From Tetraselmis striata (taxonomy: Eukaryota; Chlorophyta; Chlorodendrophyceae; Chlorodendrales; Chlorodendraceae): a stretch of 64,000 nucleotides of DNA. Every line of letters begins with the position of its first letter. Position 1 is the first letter of the stretch. This document shows, one piece after another, positions 48,415 through 59,900 of this stretch. Below the pieces are notes generated by a model. It made no database searches and was not told the DNA's origin. It was given only the letters and a program-made list of their open reading frames with translations. Both the position numbers and the translations under genes were made by a program. The DNA is taken from NCBI GenBank assembly GCA_006384855.1, contig VCJN01000252.1, positions 1 through 64,000 on the forward strand, in the 5' to 3' direction.

Positions 48415-49093
48415 GCTTGAAGCCCACGCTACTAGAGTTCAAGACTGTGTGGTACAGGTACATGGTCAAGTACATCGCGAAGCCTTGGGCCACGGCTGAG
48501 GATATGTTTGGCCGGTCCCTGTTGGGCTACATGCAAAGGGGGTTGGCAGTGCGGGACGCGGCGTGGCACAACACGGAGATGGGACAAAAGGGCCCACGTC
48601 AGGACATGTCGGAGTACACGGGCAGGGTCTTTGGCACATTTTACAAGGTGAGCCACGGGGTGCGTATCGAATGCAGTGCGCGCGGTCGCATGTTTTTGGC
48701 CGCGGTTCGGCGAGGCCGCCCTCTCATCGCGGGGCAGTTGGTGCACAACGTGGGCTGTTCTGGAGGTATGTCCAGAGACCTAGGCGAGGGTGCAACTTCT
48801 GCTGCAAACTTCATCAGAGTCCCGCTATCCAAATCCGCCACCAAGGCGGGTGGGCAACCAACTCCGATGTCGTTCTGGACTACATCGACCCCAACGTCCT
48901 CCCTTCACCCGCGCGTGGTTCTTCTTCGGCCACATCGCGACCCTTTGCGGCTTCCAAGTTCAACAAGACCCCGCAGCAGTGCTGGCCCTCCCGGTGCTTC
49001 CTTCATGACATGGCGCTACCCTGGCTTCGTCAATCTGCCACTCTCTTCGTGCGCTCTTCTCTGGCAAAATCAGGGTCAACTTGATATCATCTA
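48415..49093 (+). pseudogene. Second copy of the repeated ORF seen at 26.3 kb
   Basis: Opens after an acceptor-like CCCGCAG and encodes LKPTLLEFKTVW, then AVRDAAWHNTEMGQKG and DMSEYTG, matching the 26.3-kb copy. A GTGAGC at 48650 may be a donor. Further on, an overlapping frame encodes IQIRHQGGWATNSDVVLDYI, loosely like the C-terminal end of tyrosine recombinases, but the conserved tyrosine context is not clear enough to call. It ends in TAA after 225 codons in one frame. No family assignment is made. Confidence 0.5.
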
Positions 49094-49943
49094 AATTAGT
49101 ATATCGGGTTTCTTTCGCCATTCCTAACCGCTTTTCCGGCTACATGTGTTGTTAGTGGGTAGTTACTAGTTCATCCGTTGCTGCGCCCGTTTCTTGTGCA
49201 GCACGAGTAGACATAAAAGCAGCCGCAATAGCTCATCTTTCAGTTCCGCTATGTTCCATACAACGCCCCCCGTGACTCCGTTTTCCCTCCATGCTTTCAC
49301 TAAACCTCTGCCAATTTCGGCTCTTTATTTTGTAAAACGAAATATTGTGGCAAAACCAGACGCAGCTTGAAACCATCAAACCAGCATAAATGATCTACCC
49401 CGTAGTTTAGAACAATTCACAAATTCACACTATATTAATACCGGTACCGTACCCCCCATACCGTATTACCATATGTGTATGGTACTGTGGGGAGAAAGGT
49501 GTGTGAGAGACAACAACATGGTTCAACAAGCAAGCTAAAGAGGTTATCGGGAAACGAATGTTGTAGAAGGTGGAAGAATGGTAACAAAATGTGCTGCGGG
49601 GGTGACATATATGTGAGCTGGATAATTGGGTGATAGGGCGCATCAATTGACATGTAGCGCATTGGGTGACATGTACCCGGGTCGTTATGTCTGCATGTTA
49701 TTGGTTGAAGGGTTACTAGGTCTTATGCGGTTTAGCCACCCTCTCACATAATTCCCCGCGACAGAAGTATCAGCTTTTGCAGGTTTTGCAGGGTCGGAAG
49801 GTTCTTGTGATATGCCAAGCAACAAGCCAGGAAAAAGCCATATTTGGTCAACTATCAACATATAGTGTTTGTAATGTATAATAGTAAGTTCGGTCTATTT
49901 ATTGTAAATGTATATAGGTGTGGTCAGTTTGGGGGGGGGGGGG
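49094..49943. other. Intergenic, no gene seen
   Basis: AT-richer sequence with a long G run at its right end. No ORF with recognisable similarity. Confidence 0.4.
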
Positions 49944-50160
49944 GGGGGGGCATTAAATGCTCCCATATTCATCTCGTCAGTGTATTCCAGCTGACAGCGG
50001 CCATGTTGCCGCGTTTGGGGCGGCGAGGCGGGGTAGTGTATTGATTGCACCCATAGCTAGCTGGCCAACTTGCTTGTTCCACCTAGTGTCGGCCAAGTTG
50101 CCGCCAGATTATTTGGTATGATTTGTGTTGTTGATTGGTAATTGGTTTAGCCAATTAAGG
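49944..50160. repeat. 217-bp direct repeat, copy A
   Basis: From a G run and CATTAAATGCTCCC to GCCAATTAAGG; the same sequence recurs 401 bp downstream at 50345-50561. Ends are not TG...CA, so this is not clearly an LTR. Confidence 0.85.
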
Positions 50161-50344
50161 GTTTCCATCCTACCTTCTACCCATATCGCTCTCAGCAAAG
50201 TCCGGCATTCATTGTGGTCATCATGAGCCCCCCACAACCACCCAATGGCCTGCCCTTACAGAGGAGGGCGGGGCAGCCGCACCTGGCGAGGAAGAGGGCG
50301 AGGAGGAGTACGAGGAGGAAGAGCTTACTTATTTAATGGGGGAG

Positions 50345-50561
50345 GGGGGGGCATTAAATGCTCCCATATTCATCTCGTCAGTGTATTCCAGCTGACAGCG
50401 GCCATGTTGCCGCGTTTGGGGCGGCGAGGCGGGGTAGTGTATTGATTGCACCCATAGCTAGCTGGCCAACTTGCTTGTTCCACCTAGTGTCGGCCAAGTT
50501 GCCGCCAGATTATTTGGTATGATTTGTGTTGTTGATTGGTAATTGGTTTAGCCAATTAAGG
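50345..50561. repeat. 217-bp direct repeat, copy B
   Basis: Copy of 49944-50160. The 184-bp segment between the copies contains a small ORF from ATG 50224 of about 38 basic codons. After copy B the motif CCAATTAAGGCGG is repeated in short tandem form. Confidence 0.85.
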
Positions 50562-50612
50562 CGGTTTGTTCAGCCAATTAAGGCGGGTTGTCCTGCCAAT
50601 TAAGGCGGTTGG

Positions 50613-50831
50613 TTGGCAGTTCAGCCAGTTGTTGCGACGACGACCACTCGGTTGGTCGCGGTGTTGTTTTGGGTGTTGGTTAAGTTGGTGTTGTCGTATT
50701 ACCTGCAACCGTTACAAGTTGACGAAATAGCACGTTGTGCAATTCGCCGGCCCTGCTGGCATTGCATAGGCCTAAGACCTAGACAGGCAAGCGAATGTCT
50801 GTTTTGCGATGATTATATCCCATGCGAGTGA
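50613..50831 (+). CDS. Small cysteine-rich hypothetical ORF
   Basis: 72 codons with a hydrophobic middle (LVAVLFWVLVKLVLSYY) and a C-terminal part with paired cysteines (CWHC and CLFC, then CE). That spacing would suit a small zinc-binding site, but the annotated start is not ATG and there is no other support. It may be chance. Confidence 0.2.
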   Translation: MAVQPVVATTTTRLVAVLFWVLVKLVLSYYLQPLQVDEIARCAIRRPCWHCIGLRPRQASECLFCDDYIPCE

Positions 50832-51040
50832 TGAACTTATTGCAAGAACCGCAAATAGGGCAGTCAGCACCACGACCACACCTAGGGCGCCCCCAAGGCG
50901 ATACAACTGGTTGAGCACATCAAAAAAACACCACTACCATGGTTGGCCCAGTCATCATGCATCCCGTTTGTTCATGCATGTGATGGTGCCAGGTTGCAGA
51001 CAATTTGAGATGAGACAGTAAAAGAGTTGAGTCACAAAAC

Positions 51041-51049
51041 ACGCACACG

Positions 51050-51118
<69 letters not shown>
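51041..51118. repeat. (CA)n microsatellite
   Basis: Second long CA repeat, slightly interrupted by G at its left end. Confidence 0.95.
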
Positions 51119-51119
<1 letters not shown>

Positions 51120-53659
51120 CACACACAATTATTTACTTGGTTGGTCTCTTATCTGATTATGTTGGTGTGGTTGTAGCAGGTTTGCTAGCAAAAGTTGTCG
51201 AGATGAATCGATGTTATGTTTCTGGACGAACTTGTCAAGAGCAGTTGTTGCCTCATTCTTGGTCCCATTTCTGTTAAGATTCGGTTCAGCCCAGCGTCGT
51301 TTCTTGGCCAGTGACTGCCCGCCGCCAGCAAACATTGCTTTGTCAATCCGCCGCTTGAACATGTCACACGTCAGATAGTTGTGACCAACGCCGCCATCCT
51401 CTTGAGCTGTAATTGTACTATATGTGCTCCCTACTACGGTTATAGATGGCAGGCCCGAAGAGCAACTCAGTGAAGAGCATCAGGCTAGCACGTTGTAATC
51501 AATTTAAATTTAAATTTCATTTTATACCAACACTCTCATATGCGGCACTATGAACATATTAGAGCGCCCCATTGGGTATTCTACCAGGATTCTACCTGAT
51601 TCTACCGTTGTTCTTGGCCAGTTGGTTGATGGCAGTATGCAGGTTGTGAAGTTGAAGGTCAAGCTTCGTGTATGCGGCTGGGTTCATTGAAAGTTGAGGT
51701 GGCTGGCGATTGGTAGAAGGTTGGTTGAGACGACAAGGTCTGCGGTTACACGGCGCATGGTTGGGGCGGCTGGGAAGAGCTGGTGTGGCCCTTCCATCAG
51801 GTTGAGGGCCCTGCTCACAACACATCCCGCGGTAATCCGTACGACATTGCCCGAATTTATGATCCGATACGCGGTTCGCGCCGTTGGTACTACAGTGTGC
51901 ACTTGCGGCAGCGCGACGCGCGCATCGCGCGGCCCATTGCCCATATGGTCTAGCCCCTAGCAAGCCCACGACTGTCAACAACCAACACCGTGACCGCCCG
52001 TAGCGCCAGCATTACCTCTTTATGTGGCGATAGGGGGCGGCTCGCGAGGACCGCTACAACCGCGCATGCGGCGTGCTGCGGGATCTCCGTGGCGACCCCG
52101 CAGCAACCGATCTCAGCGCCGCCCCCACATAAACTTCGCACCGATGGCATAGGTTCGGTCGGACGAGCTAGGGAACAAGGTACACTGTTCAAGCCTTATA
52201 TCTTGACTAAGCTGCCTTTCTATCCGAGCAGTTTTGGCCCTAATGGCGTATTGCAGTGTCAACAAAAGGCAAATCCCTGATGTGAATGGTCAATCAGGCG
52301 GCAATCGCTAGGGTGGTCGGGTGGACCTCTTGGCCGCCGTCCTGGGACCTACACTCGCCCCGAGCCAGCCATGATCACCTTGCGTCCTCGAATGGGGGCA
52401 GGAGGTAGGGGTGCGGGATGCTGGGCGGGAGCTAGTGGGCCGGACGAGTAGGTTGTGCTAGTGGATGCAGGATGCGCCGCCCGCAGTGCTAGGCGGCTAC
52501 TTCGGGCGGCGACGCGGATTCTGCGGCGCCGGAGGCGTGGTGGCGCGCGCGGACTGATTATTCGTGCCGTATTCGGATCGCGAAATGTCGTACGGGTTAC
52601 TACGGGAGGTGTTGTGATGTTGCTGATACATCAGATAGTACTTGTTTAGTTTGTCAACAATATCCGACATGATATCAAAATTAAGAGGGTTATGTAAAGG
52701 GTTTGAGATTTGCAACATCTCGGCAAACTTAAGAGGTATTTCTTTCTCCTGAGCAAAAGCCACATTGCGATGGGCAACAAATGTTGTAGGAGTGTTCTCT
52801 CCGGTGCTGTATTTCCAAAGTGTAAGTACCAACGATAAAAGGTGTTGAGATCTAGAGAGTACTTGACTTTGAGTTCAAACAGAGCGGGATCGATGGTTTG
52901 GGAAACATCGGTATATCCACTGAATGTCTTTTCTTTCATTATACAAGTGATCAGATGTTTATACATATCATCAAAATATCTGAAAGAAGTGACTGTCTTT
53001 TGTGTGCGAACTGAACAAACATGTCAGTGACAGTCATAATGTGTGGTAACATATCGTGAGCTATCTTTGGCACAATGCAGTACGAGTGCCGGTGCCACTG
53101 AATGATGTACATTCTACGGGAACAACGGATACTGGTACGAGTGTTCGCATGTCACTCGCACGAGTTCTCGTATGTCGGCCTGCTGATCTTTGTCTGCCTA
53201 TTTGTCAGATATATTATGTATTGACTATGCGGGACATATATGATTCTGTATTGCCGTACACTGACGGGGCTGACGTTCTGGCTTATGTCTGACTCTCCAT
53301 GGTGACACCCTTTGGCAGTGGGCGTGCTGCTGCTAGAGGTCGGCCTAGCATGACGGCCAATGCCCACGATAGCTATAATATTTGTGGCAGTGGGTGGTGG
53401 CAACTTGTAACAATCATTGTATGCTGAAAAATACTGTAACCCCTCGCCTCTGCACCGCCATTGCACACCACCTTCGTTTGTTTGCGAGTCTGAACTGGCT
53501 GAGACTGTCGCATATTTTGTACTTGGATGAAGTATTTGGATTGATTGTTGATTGAGTTTTTTTACATAGGTTTCAGCCACTGAATTGTACGTAACAGTAA
53601 TGCAACCTATTTTGCCCCGAGGCACGCGGTGCATTGTGGTTAGGTCTAAAGTAGGGTTT
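51119..53659. other. Intergenic, no gene seen
   Basis: Several 60-130 codon ORFs on both strands without domains or splice support. Confidence 0.4.
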
Positions 53660-53930
53660 GGGGGCAGCAGTGGGATTGAAAGCTAATATGAATGCCGGTT
53701 GGTTCATTTTGTGCCAAGTCGGGGAAACCAATTCCGTCCAAGCAGGGACAAATCAAAAGAGTGAAGGAAACGGTATGGTTACAAGAAGTTTGCGCCATCG
53801 GGGGCTGAAACTCTGTCCAAACTGGGACAAAAAAGAGCGGGGGCCGTGATGGGTACAAGTAGTTTGTGCCGTCCGGGGCTGAAACTCTGTCAAAGCCGGG
53901 ACAAAACATATGAGCGGATAATTTTGCGGA
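53660..53930. repeat. Diverged tandem repeats of about 74 bp
   Basis: The block GGCTGAAACTCTGTC recurs at about 53802 and 53876, with a looser unit before. Each unit contains GGGACAAA, echoing the GGGACGAAA core of the 24-bp satellite. It lies directly downstream of the methyltransferase gene. Confidence 0.6.
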
Positions 53931-53936
53931 ATTGTA

Positions 53937-56900
53937 CTACATATCATCATCTTCGAGCACATAATCCCCTCGGCGCTCTGCCGCCTCTTGCCTCTTCTCC
54001 GCCGTTGCACGCTCTTCCCGCTCCTCTAACTCGGTCATTGGAAGGGGTAGACCCGGCCACTTCTCGAAGTCACTTGGACGCAGTCTTTGAGTCTCGTCCC
54101 ATGGCTTCTCTTTGAACCATGAGGTCATCCTGGACTTCATCCCAGCGATTGGCGTCAAATGGTTGTCAATGAGGATCGTCTTCAAGTTCCTGTGTGTGAA
54201 CGAGTAGCTATGATCCATACGGTCCCACCACACGGAAAAGGCCGCAGCGACCTGGAAAAGGCGTGGCAAACCGCACAAGGCGTTGATTTTTTTATGTTGA
54301 TCCCATTAAGACACTCACCCGGGTTGCACCCCTCACGCACCGCGGTTGTCCCGGTTCCGGCTGTGACGTCGACGATTGTTGTCCCGTCTGTTGCCGCCAT
54401 CTTAAGGTGCTTAGCGAAGAGAGCGACATGCTTTTGGTACTTGTTCACCGTCTGTCTCTTCTCGTCCTTCAATTTCGAACTGTCTTTGAAGTGACCCAAC
54501 ATGATGGATGTAGAGAACCTGGAAAGGCACAACCGGCTTAGCGAGTAAATAAATACAAGCCGGCTATTTTCCACGGATCAAATCTCACCTTCGGGGATCA
54601 TCGAAACGGATGTTGTCAGCTATGATGCTTGGCGGGGGCTTCCTGACGTAGAGGTAGTACTAAGCGTCGTGACGCAGAGAACTGCCCATCTTCATCCCGC
54701 AATCCTTGGCCCAAGTCAGGACGTGATAGATGAGGTCCTCAGCTTGTTTTTGAACGGCTGTGATTGCGGATCCAAGTTGCTGGCCCGAGAGGTGAATGAA
54801 AAAATGGCACCCATCGAGAGCAGTGTGGACGTCAGAAGATCCAGTCAGGATGTTCAACTGCCTGCGCGGGGGATAATCGGGAATGAGATAAATGAAAGCA
54901 CAGTCATCTACGCATCGGGGTTGTGGGGGGTGTCTTGCCTGGCGAAAGCAAACACGTCGTTGAAGTCGTCCGTACCCCACGCAACATCCTTCGAGTCCCA
55001 TGTGTGCGAACGAGCTCCGAAAAGCGCGTCGGCAATGTAGACTGTGGCCTTTCTGGCACGAACTGCCGACATGGCGTCCGCGACGGCTTGTTTTGTCGCG
55101 GGAGCCTTGAAGTTCCCCTCCACAATGCAAGTCTTGCAAAGCTCCGTGTTCAACCAGACCTTGTCATCCTTGTCGACCTCAAAGCCCTTGGGCATCACCG
55201 GAAGTGCCTCGGCCTGTGCGTGTTAGAAAGCATATTCGGGTTAATAGCTCACAACGAAAATTCAGAAGAGCATTTGTGGTTGCACAAGATCTTAGTTACC
55301 TTCATCGATATCCACAGCTCATTAGAAACATTCGGAGCGGAAACCGCGATAAGCTCGGGCGCACATGCCAGAAGAGCAAACTCTGTGAAGAAGGAGATGA
55401 CCAAGTCCGGCATCTGATTCTTGATGCGATACGCCTCACTCTTGATGGTGGTGTTGGTGGCCGCGATATGCTCTCGAACCGGTAGTGGTGTGAGACAATC
55501 GGCGGATTTCATGTCCCCCCATCTGGCAGGAGGGGTCAGCAAGACCATCAACAGACCGGAGCGATGAGCACCTTTGAACAAATCCTGGAACTTTCTGGGG
55601 AAGCCTGTTGGGCCGAGGTCATCAACCTTGGCTCGGAACTTGGTGATGGCGTCAAGGCGAGCGGCCACTTGCTCATCCGACACATCGTCATCCACATCCA
55701 TTTCGATGATGTGGTCCGAGAGATATTTCCCCCAGTTCCTGGCCGGTTCGTCCTGCGTCAGCAGTTGGAGTTCCTGTCCGTGTCCCTTTGCCGTGCCAAT
55801 AGCATTCATGAGCTTGATGCTTGCTCGACGCGAGAGATCGCGAAACCTCCAGGTCTCAATCATCGCGAGCCACTCCGCGTTGGTGTGCGTAACAGCCATG
55901 GGGCCATTGTCGCCGGCATGCTTTATGTCATCCATCAGCTCGTAGAGGCTCGGGGTCACACTGTGCTCGCCTTGGATGAGCAGTCCAACCACCAGGTACA
56001 TCTGACCCACAGGGAGATCCGCGCGGTCGCTCTGCTTGGCAAGAGACGGCTCGTCTAGCCAGGGCGCATGGGGTCCAAAGCCGACATCTTGGGTCGAAAA
56101 ACAAACTTCAGTACGGAGAAAGGAATCAATGATTAATAGTATTCCATATGATCAAGACACTGGGGTCGGTCACAACTTACCTCCATGAGGGCGACTCGGA
56201 AGTGAGCTCTGTCGTTCCCGAAGCCATACTTCTTGTTATCGAGGATTGTATTGATAGGCTTCCGAATTGCTTCGTAAACCTTCCTCACTTCCTTCCGGGT
56301 GAGTTGCCTGCCGTAATTGAGACGCTCGACTCTATCGAGTTCTTGCTGGTAGTACACAAATAGGTCTCCGAGTTTGGTTCAGGCTTCGTCCCATCCTCGA
56401 ACCCCGAGGTCCACATGCCGGTAGGCTTCAGAAATCTGCTCAAGGGGCTCAAAAACACTGCGCAAATCATTTGTCAGAATCTAGCAGCATTAACAACACG
56501 ATAAATTTTCATATGTACGCAGCTCACCGTTCTCGGCGCGAGCAGAGGTCAATCAAATTTGAGAACTCGCTGCTCTTCTCATCTTTGATGCCGATCTTCT
56601 CAAGTTCAACTTGAAGAACTTCAGACTTCTTGAACTCCTTCACTACTCTGATTTGCGGAAGTGCCCTAAAGCCGGGGCGATTTGCATCCTGTTCTGCATA
56701 CCAGCTCTCGAAACATCTGCGAAGGTTCTGCAGAAACAATTGCACCGATTTCAAAATTCCGAACGATTGTACCTCGATGACAAACCGTTTCGTCCCGCTG
56801 ATGACAGAACGTTTCGTCCCACTAATGACAGAACGTTTCGTCCCACTGATGACAGACCGTTTCGTTCCACTGATGACAGACCGTTTCGTCCCACTGATGA

Positions 56901-59900
56901 CATACCGTTTCGTCCCGCTGATGACAAACCGTTTCGTCCCACTGATGACAAACCGTTTCGTCCCACTGACGACAGGTCGTTTTGTCCCGCTGATGACAAA
57001 CCGTTTCGTCCCGCTGATGACAGAACGTTTCGTCCCGCTGATGACAGACCGTTTCGTCCCACTGACACATATTTTCAACCCGCTAACGACAGAACGACTT
57101 TTGTCACACTCCCACGACGGTGTGACCCGCCTCGTTGAGCTTCATAGACATGTAGCGGCAGACTTCCGGCGAGAGGCCGATGTACATCTTGTCCGACGTG
57201 AGGTGGATGCCTTTGTTGGCTTTGTAGATTTCCGGGTAGTTTTCTTTCACCATGCGCTTCGCCTCCCGTCTGTGGCTGCCGTCGATGTTGGCTTGAAGCG
57301 CGCCGTAGGCGCTAAGAAACTCGATGATGACGTCGATCTGTGGCTTGTAGGAACTTGAATCCGCCAACCTCGGGTTCTCCCCGCCTTCGAATGCTGCGAC
57401 TAGCTCCTTGAAGTTGGCCATGGTCAGAGCGAGGGGCTCGTACTCTTTGGAGAGACAATCGCGGTGCTTGTGGACTACTGGAAAGGACACCGAGAAATTC
57501 TCGGCGGACAGGGAAGGATTCCTGTGAATAACAAATGCAAGAAATGGATGTCAGTAAGTTGCCTTGTGTATTGATTTATATTTGTCTACACATATCTTAT
57601 CCGGATAGGTACAACAGGTCGCGATAGGCTTTTACCATGTAGCTTTGCGCCACCATATTGCAGTCTTGCAGCTTTGGGGAACGGAATTCAAATTCCGGCG
57701 GCGGAGCGACGAACTCATCGGATGGGAAGCTGAAAATGTGAGGCAGCCCCGTATCCTTGTCGACGACGAGGTTGACTCTGTCGGCGTATACCGTGTTGAT
57801 GTCGCCACCGTGAGATGTCTTCACCTATGGATCAGCAATCTCGACTCTGAGGTGGCCGTAAGAGATCCAGTCGACGGCACCGGTGTTGTGGAAGCCATTC
57901 AAGGCCGGCGGGACGGCCAACGTGTTGACGTATGGAAGCGCGTTCTTAAAATCCTTGTCAATGTTGGCCAAATCATCGATGTCAATCTGACCAGACGCGA
58001 AACCTGTCAGCGCATGCGCCAGCACATTGCGCTCGACCAAAGTCCATGCGTAGTAAGACTGGAACCGCGGTTGGAAGCAGAGTTGCGGTTGGATCGCGTG
58101 GAGTAGCAACTTCTCAAAGCTGACATCGATCATGAACTCCTTGTGCACTGTCAAGCGATAAGGTTCAAGACAGATCTGCGGTAACAAGCATAAGAATATT
58201 AATACTTATTGATACACGACATTGACACGAATTCAGAGACATTATATATGCTTTACTCACCCCGTAGTTTCCGGCCGAGTCCAGCTCGACGTCCTTGATC
58301 TTTCCGATACACGCGAGAAGTGGCCCTTTCGGATCATCGAAAAAGTCCTTGCCAGCCAGCAGGCTCGCCTTGTGCAATTCGATGTACAAATAGATATGTA
58401 CCTCAGCACTTGTGTTCTTGAACCAGTGGATAGTCCAGCTCCTTGAGGTAAAGTCGTTGTAGGAGTCATGTTCTTGGGATCCGTCCCTCTCGTCAAAGAA
58501 GTCGTCGTAAGAGGCGACCGTCATCAGCTTTGTCTTCCTCTCGGGTCCAGGAGTGCCGGTGATGTCGAGAGCTTGCTTACGCTTTTATGCCGCCCGTTGC
58601 CTCTGTTCTTCCTCTGTGCCGAAGACCTCTTCATCCGTGCACATGCTGGGGAATTCAGGAACCCTTCTCGGAGCCTCGGCAATAGGGGCTCGAGAACCAG
58701 AGGCTCCAGAACCGGACGCTTGCCCGGTAGTCGGCGCTGGTGTCTCGAGCTCGGGCTCCGGCTCCGGTTCAGGCTCCGGGTCAAGCCGAGTGGGCTCATG
58801 CTCAGGTTCGGGCTGAGGCTCCGGTTCATGCTCCGGCTCTGGCTCCATCTGAGTGGGCTCAGTTTCAGGCTCATGCTGAGGCTCGGGCTCGGGCTCAGTG
58901 GGCTCTGTTTCAGGCTCCGGCTCTGGCTCGGGCATGGGCTCGGGCTCCGGCTCTGTTTCCGGTACTTGAGGCGGGCCTTTAGACAAAGAAGAGCCTTGAT
59001 TCGGGGAACCTGTAAAGAATGAGTAGAGAGTACTCAACACACCTGCAATGGGCGTCAAGATTAACTACTGAACGGTATCGCCATACACCATCAAAGCCAA
59101 GCGTGATTTTTGTACATGGGGATCCCGATTTACCAGCTACTTCTGACGCGGTTGCCTGCGCCAATTTACGACATGTTGGAACGTCAGATAACTCATTGAC
59201 GAGAAATTAATCGAAGGGAGTGAGAAGGCAGGGATTGACACTTTCAGTCACAATTACCTGGAGTCACAATCGTCTCTGAAACCTTTTCTTTCCCCTTGGA
59301 TTCCTTTGAAGCTTGAGTCGCTTGGATTGACACTTTCAGTCACAATTACCTGGAGTCACAATCGTCTCTGAAACCTTTTCTTTCCCCTTGGATTCCTTTG
59401 AAGCTTGAGTCGCTACTGGCTCATTTGCGCGTCCTTTCGAACTTGTCAACACACATGATTTCAAACAATGTAAATATGACACAGTGCACTCACAAAGCTA
59501 CTGGCTCATTTGCGCGTCCTTTCGAACCTGTCAACACACATGATTTCAAACAATGTAAATATGACACAGTGCACTCACAAAGGCAAGGATTGATATTTTC
59601 AGTCACAATTACCTGGAGTCACAATCGTCTCTGAAACCTTTTCTTTTCCCTTGGATTCCTTTGAAGCTTTAGTCGCTACTGGCTCATGTGCGCCTGCTTT
59701 CGAACCTGTCAACACACATGATTTCAAACAATGTCAATATGACACAGTGCACTCACAAAAATCATATGATTGGAGAGACAAGGACCTGATTCATAGTAAG
59801 CTTGCATGAGCTTTTCGTAATCGATTAGTCTTCGCGCTATCTGCATTTGAGCATCTGAGAGGACTTGGCCGCGCTTGATTTGGGCCGTCAAAAGAGCGGC

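Noticed and set aside
49944-50561. LTR pair of a retrotransposon
   Set aside because: No TG...CA ends, primer site or target duplication could be shown.
56360-56420. In-frame TGA at about 56382 in the methyltransferase gene
   Set aside because: A 69-nt intron (56414-56346) with GT...AG ends removes it and keeps the phase.
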